From JBBKWQ01 sp037969115 (GTDB taxonomy: Bacteria; Actinomycetota; Acidimicrobiia; Acidimicrobiales; Ilumatobacteraceae), in NCBI GenBank assembly GCA_037969115.1, contig JBBKWQ010000146.1, forward strand, positions 1-19,851: a DNA stretch of 19,851 nucleotides, written 5' to 3'. A program made the position numbers and the translations under genes. Shown here piece by piece: positions 15,760 through 19,851 of this stretch (within the stretch, counting starts at the first letter, position 1; each line of letters opens with the position of its first letter). Below the pieces are notes generated by a model. It worked only from the letters and a program-made list of their open reading frames with translations. It had not been told where the DNA came from and searched no databases.

Positions 15760-15799
15760 TTTGCCCTATTCTTGAGACTGCTGGGCCTCCGCGAGCAGG

Positions 15800-15828
15800 T
15801 TGCCGCACCGTCAGTTCGCCCATAACAT
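15800..15828 (+). promoter_or_regulatory. Probable rpsL (str operon) promoter
   Basis: TTGCCG (15800-15805), a 17-base spacer and TAACAT (15823-15828). The -10 hexamer fits TANNNT well. Transcription would begin near 15835, giving a leader of about 108 bases before rpsL. The element lies between the divergent capB-like gene and rpsL. Confidence 0.6.
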
Positions 15829-15841
15829 TGCAGGGTCCTGT

Positions 15842-15883
15842 GCAGAGGTGTGCCTCTGCCCGATGAGCATGTCTCGCTCATCG
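15842..15883 (+). promoter_or_regulatory. Two tandem hairpins in the rpsL leader
   Basis: GCAGAGG-TGTG-CCTCTGC (15842-15859) is followed after one base by CGATGAGC-ATGTCTC-GCTCATCG (15861-15883). Both stems are perfect (7 and 8 bp) and lie shortly after the predicted transcription start. They may protect the 5' end or mediate feedback by S7 or S12; no known leader family is recognised. Confidence 0.55.
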
Positions 15884-15942
15884 CCCAGACCCGAGATTCG
15901 TACTTCCTCGACACCGAAATCGACAACGTAAAGGTTGCACTT

Positions 15943-16314
15943 GTGCCCACCATCCAGCAGCTCGTCCGACAGGGCAGAAGCTCGAAGTTCACCAAGAGCA
16001 AGACGCCTGCGCTGAAGGGTTCTCCCCAGCGTCGCGGCGTCTGCACGCGCGTGTACACGACCACTCCGAAGAAGCCGAACTCGGCGCTCCGCAAGGTCGC
16101 TCGCGTTCGCCTGTCGAGCGGGGTCGAGGTCACCGCGTACATTCCGGGTGAGGGCCACAACCTGCAGGAGCACTCGATCGTGCTCGTGCGCGGCGGTCGT
16201 GTCCGCGACCTGCCCGGCGTTCGGTACAAGATCATCCGCGGCGCGCTCGATGCGGCAGGCGTCAAGGGTCGCAAGCAGTCTCGGAGTCGCTACGGCGCGA
16301 AGGTGGAGAAGTAA
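15943..16314 (+). CDS. rpsL: 30S ribosomal protein uS12
   Basis: A 123-residue S12 beginning at GTG 15943 (MPTIQQLVRQGR), preceded by AAAGG. The frame is open back to GTG 15850, but those 31 codons overlap the leader hairpins and are not part of S12. The conserved TTTPKKPNSALRKVARV, with Lys43, and GEGHNLQEHSIVLVRGGRV are present. S12 lies at the decoding centre and governs accuracy. Residue 88, lysine in most bacteria and a classic streptomycin-resistance site when Arg, is Arg here (CGC at 16204-16206); the neighbouring Asp89, the methylthiolation site, is kept. rpsG follows after 3 bases. Confidence 0.97.
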   Translation: MPTIQQLVRQGRSSKFTKSKTPALKGSPQRRGVCTRVYTTTPKKPNSALRKVARVRLSSGVEVTAYIPGEGHNLQEHSIVLVRGGRVRDLPGVRYKIIRGALDAAGVKGRKQSRSRYGAKVEK

Positions 16315-16317
16315 GTC

Positions 16318-16788
16318 ATGCCCCGCAAAGGTCCAGCCCCGCGGCGCGAACTCGTCGCCGACCCGATCTATCGCTCGGTTCAGGTCACCCAGCTCATCAA
16401 CAAGGTCATGCTGCACGGCAAGCGCAGCATCGCCGAGAAGATCGTCTACGACGCGATGACGCTCATCCAGACCCGGACGGGTGATGAGCCGCTCGACACC
16501 GTGAAGCGCGCGCTCGACAACGTGAAGCCGCCACTCGAGGTGCGCAGCCGTCGCGTCGGTGGTGCCACCTACCAGGTGCCCGTCGAGGTTCGACCCAGGC
16601 GATCGACCACCCTCGCGATCCGCTGGATCGTCGACTACAGCCGTGCCCGCCGTGAGAAGACGATGGCCGAGTGCCTCGCCGGCGAGCTCATGGACGCAGC
16701 CAACGGACTCGGCGCGGCGATGAAGAAGCGCGACGACATCCAGAAGATGGCCGAGTCGAACAAGGCGTTCGCCCACTACCGCTGGTAG
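16318..16788 (+). CDS. rpsG: 30S ribosomal protein uS7
   Basis: A 156-residue S7 of the standard length, starting MPRKGPAPRRELVADPIY. It contains VTQLINKVMLHGKRSIAEKIVYDA, the VRSRRVGGATYQVPVEV beta-hairpin region, and the C-terminal helices ending AESNKAFAHYRW. S7 nucleates assembly of the 30S head and contacts E-site tRNA. The start lies 3 bases after the rpsL stop, so the two are translationally coupled. A terminator-like hairpin follows 28 bases downstream. Confidence 0.97.
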   Translation: MPRKGPAPRRELVADPIYRSVQVTQLINKVMLHGKRSIAEKIVYDAMTLIQTRTGDEPLDTVKRALDNVKPPLEVRSRRVGGATYQVPVEVRPRRSTTLAIRWIVDYSRARREKTMAECLAGELMDAANGLGAAMKKRDDIQKMAESNKAFAHYRW

Positions 16789-16816
16789 TCGCAGACGCTG
16801 CCCTGTACCTGTCGTT

Positions 16817-16862
16817 CCGAACGGCCCTCCGTCGTCTTTTCAGACCGCGGTGGGCCGTTCGG
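16817..16862 (+). terminator. Hairpin after rpsG
   Basis: CCGAACGGCCC (16817-16827) pairs perfectly with GGGCCGTTCGG (16852-16862). The 24-base loop contains an inner GTCT-TTTC-AGAC stem and a T4 run. There is no U tract after the stem except GTTTG. It probably ends or attenuates the rpsL-rpsG unit before the CBS gene. Confidence 0.6.
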
Positions 16863-16963
16863 CGTTTGTCGGCCCGTTCCCAGTTCTTCGTTGCATCCCG
16901 CCTGGCCCGGCCGGGGTGACCATCGTCTATCCTTCTGGGGGGCGAGACCGAAGGAGGGTTCAG

Positions 16964-17398
16964 TTGAACGTACAGTCCATTCTCGGAACGAAGGGTTCCG
17001 ACATCGCAACGATCACGCAGGCTGCAACGCTCGACGATGCGGCTCGCCAGCTACGCGAGCGGCGCGTCGGCGCACTGGTGGTGTCGGGCGATGGCAAAGC
17101 CATCGAAGGAATCATCTCCGAGCGCGATGTCGTGCGAACGCTGGCAGCGTCCGGCGCAGAGGCATTGACGCACAGCGTGGGATCGGCCATGTCGACCGAC
17201 GTGATCACCTGCGCGCACGGCGACGGTGTCGACCGTTTGATGGAGTTGATGACCGATCGCCGCATCCGCCACCTTCCCGTCGTGAACGGACAGGGTGAAC
17301 TGGCCGGAATCGTATCGATCGGCGATGTCGTGAAAGCGCGGCTCAGCGAGCTGGAGCACGAGAACAAGGCGATGGCCGACTACATCAGCGGTCACTGA
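16964..17398 (+). CDS. Small protein with paired CBS domains
   Basis: The start is taken as TTG 16964, because AAGGAGGG (16951-16958) sits 5 bases before it; the frame is open further upstream without resemblance to the family. The 144-residue product is essentially two CBS motifs: about 9-64 (GALVVSGDG, GIISERDVVR) and 75-130 (HLPVVNGQGELAGIVSIGDV), then a short charged C-terminal helix. Stand-alone CBS pairs usually bind adenine nucleotides and sense energy or redox state, but the partner here is unknown. It lies between rpsG and fusA, interrupting the usual str order, with its own ribosome site and a TATCCT hexamer at 16928-16933 that may be a -10. Function is not assigned beyond the domain. 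Confidence 0.88.
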   Translation: MNVQSILGTKGSDIATITQAATLDDAARQLRERRVGALVVSGDGKAIEGIISERDVVRTLAASGAEALTHSVGSAMSTDVITCAHGDGVDRLMELMTDRRIRHLPVVNGQGELAGIVSIGDVVKARLSELEHENKAMADYISGH

Positions 17399-17416
17399 TC
17401 GCTCGCAGAAATTCCC

Positions 17417-17477
17417 GGCGGAAATCCGCCCGAAACCCCGCTCGCCAGGGTTGTTGGAGCTTGTGAACCGATACACT
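17417..17477 (+). promoter_or_regulatory. Hairpin and possible fusA promoter
   Basis: The 168-base spacer before fusA has a short stem GGCGG-AAAT-CCGCC (17417-17430) and then TTGTTG (17451-17456), 15 bases, TACACT (17472-17477). The spacer is shorter than the usual 17, so the promoter is tentative. If real, it gives fusA transcription independent of rpsL-rpsG. Confidence 0.35.
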
Positions 17478-17566
17478 TGCTGACTGCGCCCGAGGCCATG
17501 TGAGGCTGGCGCGTTCGAGAATTGCCCCTTGAGAGTTCGACCGAAACGGACGGAAGTGATCTGACG

Positions 17567-19660
<2,094 letters not shown>

Positions 19661-19732
19661 TCGCCGAGTCCTCGACACAGATCATTCAGAAATCTGCACT
19701 ATTAGTTACTACGACATGGAGTCGATGAAGTC

Positions 19733-19851
19733 ATGAGCAAGGCGAAGTTTGAGCGTACGAAGCCCCACGTGAATATTGGTACGATGGGTCATATTGATCA
19801 TGGTAAGACGACGTTGACTGCGGCTATTTCGCGGACGTTGGCTGATCGTGG
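19733..19851 (+). CDS. tuf: Elongation factor Tu, 5' end only (second tuf copy)
   Basis: The window ends inside a second tuf, 39 complete codons from ATG 19733. The product begins MSKAKFERTKPHVNIGTMGH and includes the P-loop GHIDHGKTT. The position after fusA is the classical tufA position. The 72-base spacer is relatively AT-rich and has GGAG about 14 bases upstream of the ATG. Codon use is very different from fusA: 17 of 39 codons end in T and only 3 in C. The rest of the gene lies outside the window. Confidence 0.97.
   Translation, partial: MSKAKFERTKPHVNIGTMGHIDHGKTTLTAAISRTLADR

Noticed and set aside
15850..15942. An N-terminal extension of S12 starting at GTG 15850
   Set aside because: S12 homology begins at 15943, where AAAGG supports the start; the extra codons lie over the leader hairpins.

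Overview
The window is about 19.9 kb of GC-rich DNA from a high-GC actinobacterium. The gene order (tuf, rpmG, tRNA-Trp, secE, nusG, rplK, rplA, rplJ, rplL, rpoB, rpoC, then rpsL, rpsG, fusA, tuf), the coiled N-terminal insertion in RpoC, and NusG with a long acidic N-terminal tail all fit that phylum. An Acidimicrobiia-like lineage is a guess, not something the sequence proves.

Layout: positions 1-113 are the 3' end of one tuf gene. A 45-bp imperfect direct repeat (124-231) follows and runs up to rpmG (242-406), tRNA-Trp (474-546), secE and nusG, which overlap by 4 bases. Next come the L11/L1 genes rplK and rplA, the L10/L12 genes rplJ and rplL with a structured rplJ leader, and rpoB and rpoC. 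RpoB has its own promoters behind a perfect GC hairpin (4252-4281). A 15-bp UUCG-capped hairpin (12189-12222) closes rpoC and faces the only accessory genes: a minus-strand pair (12226-15759) encoding a CapB/PgsB-type amide ligase and a membrane protein with two tandem CapC/PgsC domains and a long cytosolic tail. The plus strand resumes with a good promoter, a two-hairpin leader, rpsL, rpsG, a small CBS-pair gene, fusA, and the 5' end of a second tuf.

Function: the plus-strand genes make the transcription and translation core: RNA polymerase beta and beta', NusG, SecE, the L1/L11/L10/L12 stalk region, S12, S7, EF-G and EF-Tu. The capBC-like pair is a poly-gamma-glutamate-type synthase module in opposite orientation between the rpoBC and str clusters; no capA, capD or capE is visible.

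Most of the window is ordinary housekeeping sequence and I see no wholly new system. The points that deserve a second look are: arginine at S12 residue 88, the classic streptomycin-resistance position; a cluster of substitutions at normally conserved positions in the rifampicin region of RpoB; tandem CapC domains with a probable frameshift near the 3' end; tuf fragments whose codon use differs sharply from their neighbours; and unusually strong leader hairpins before rplJ and rpsL.
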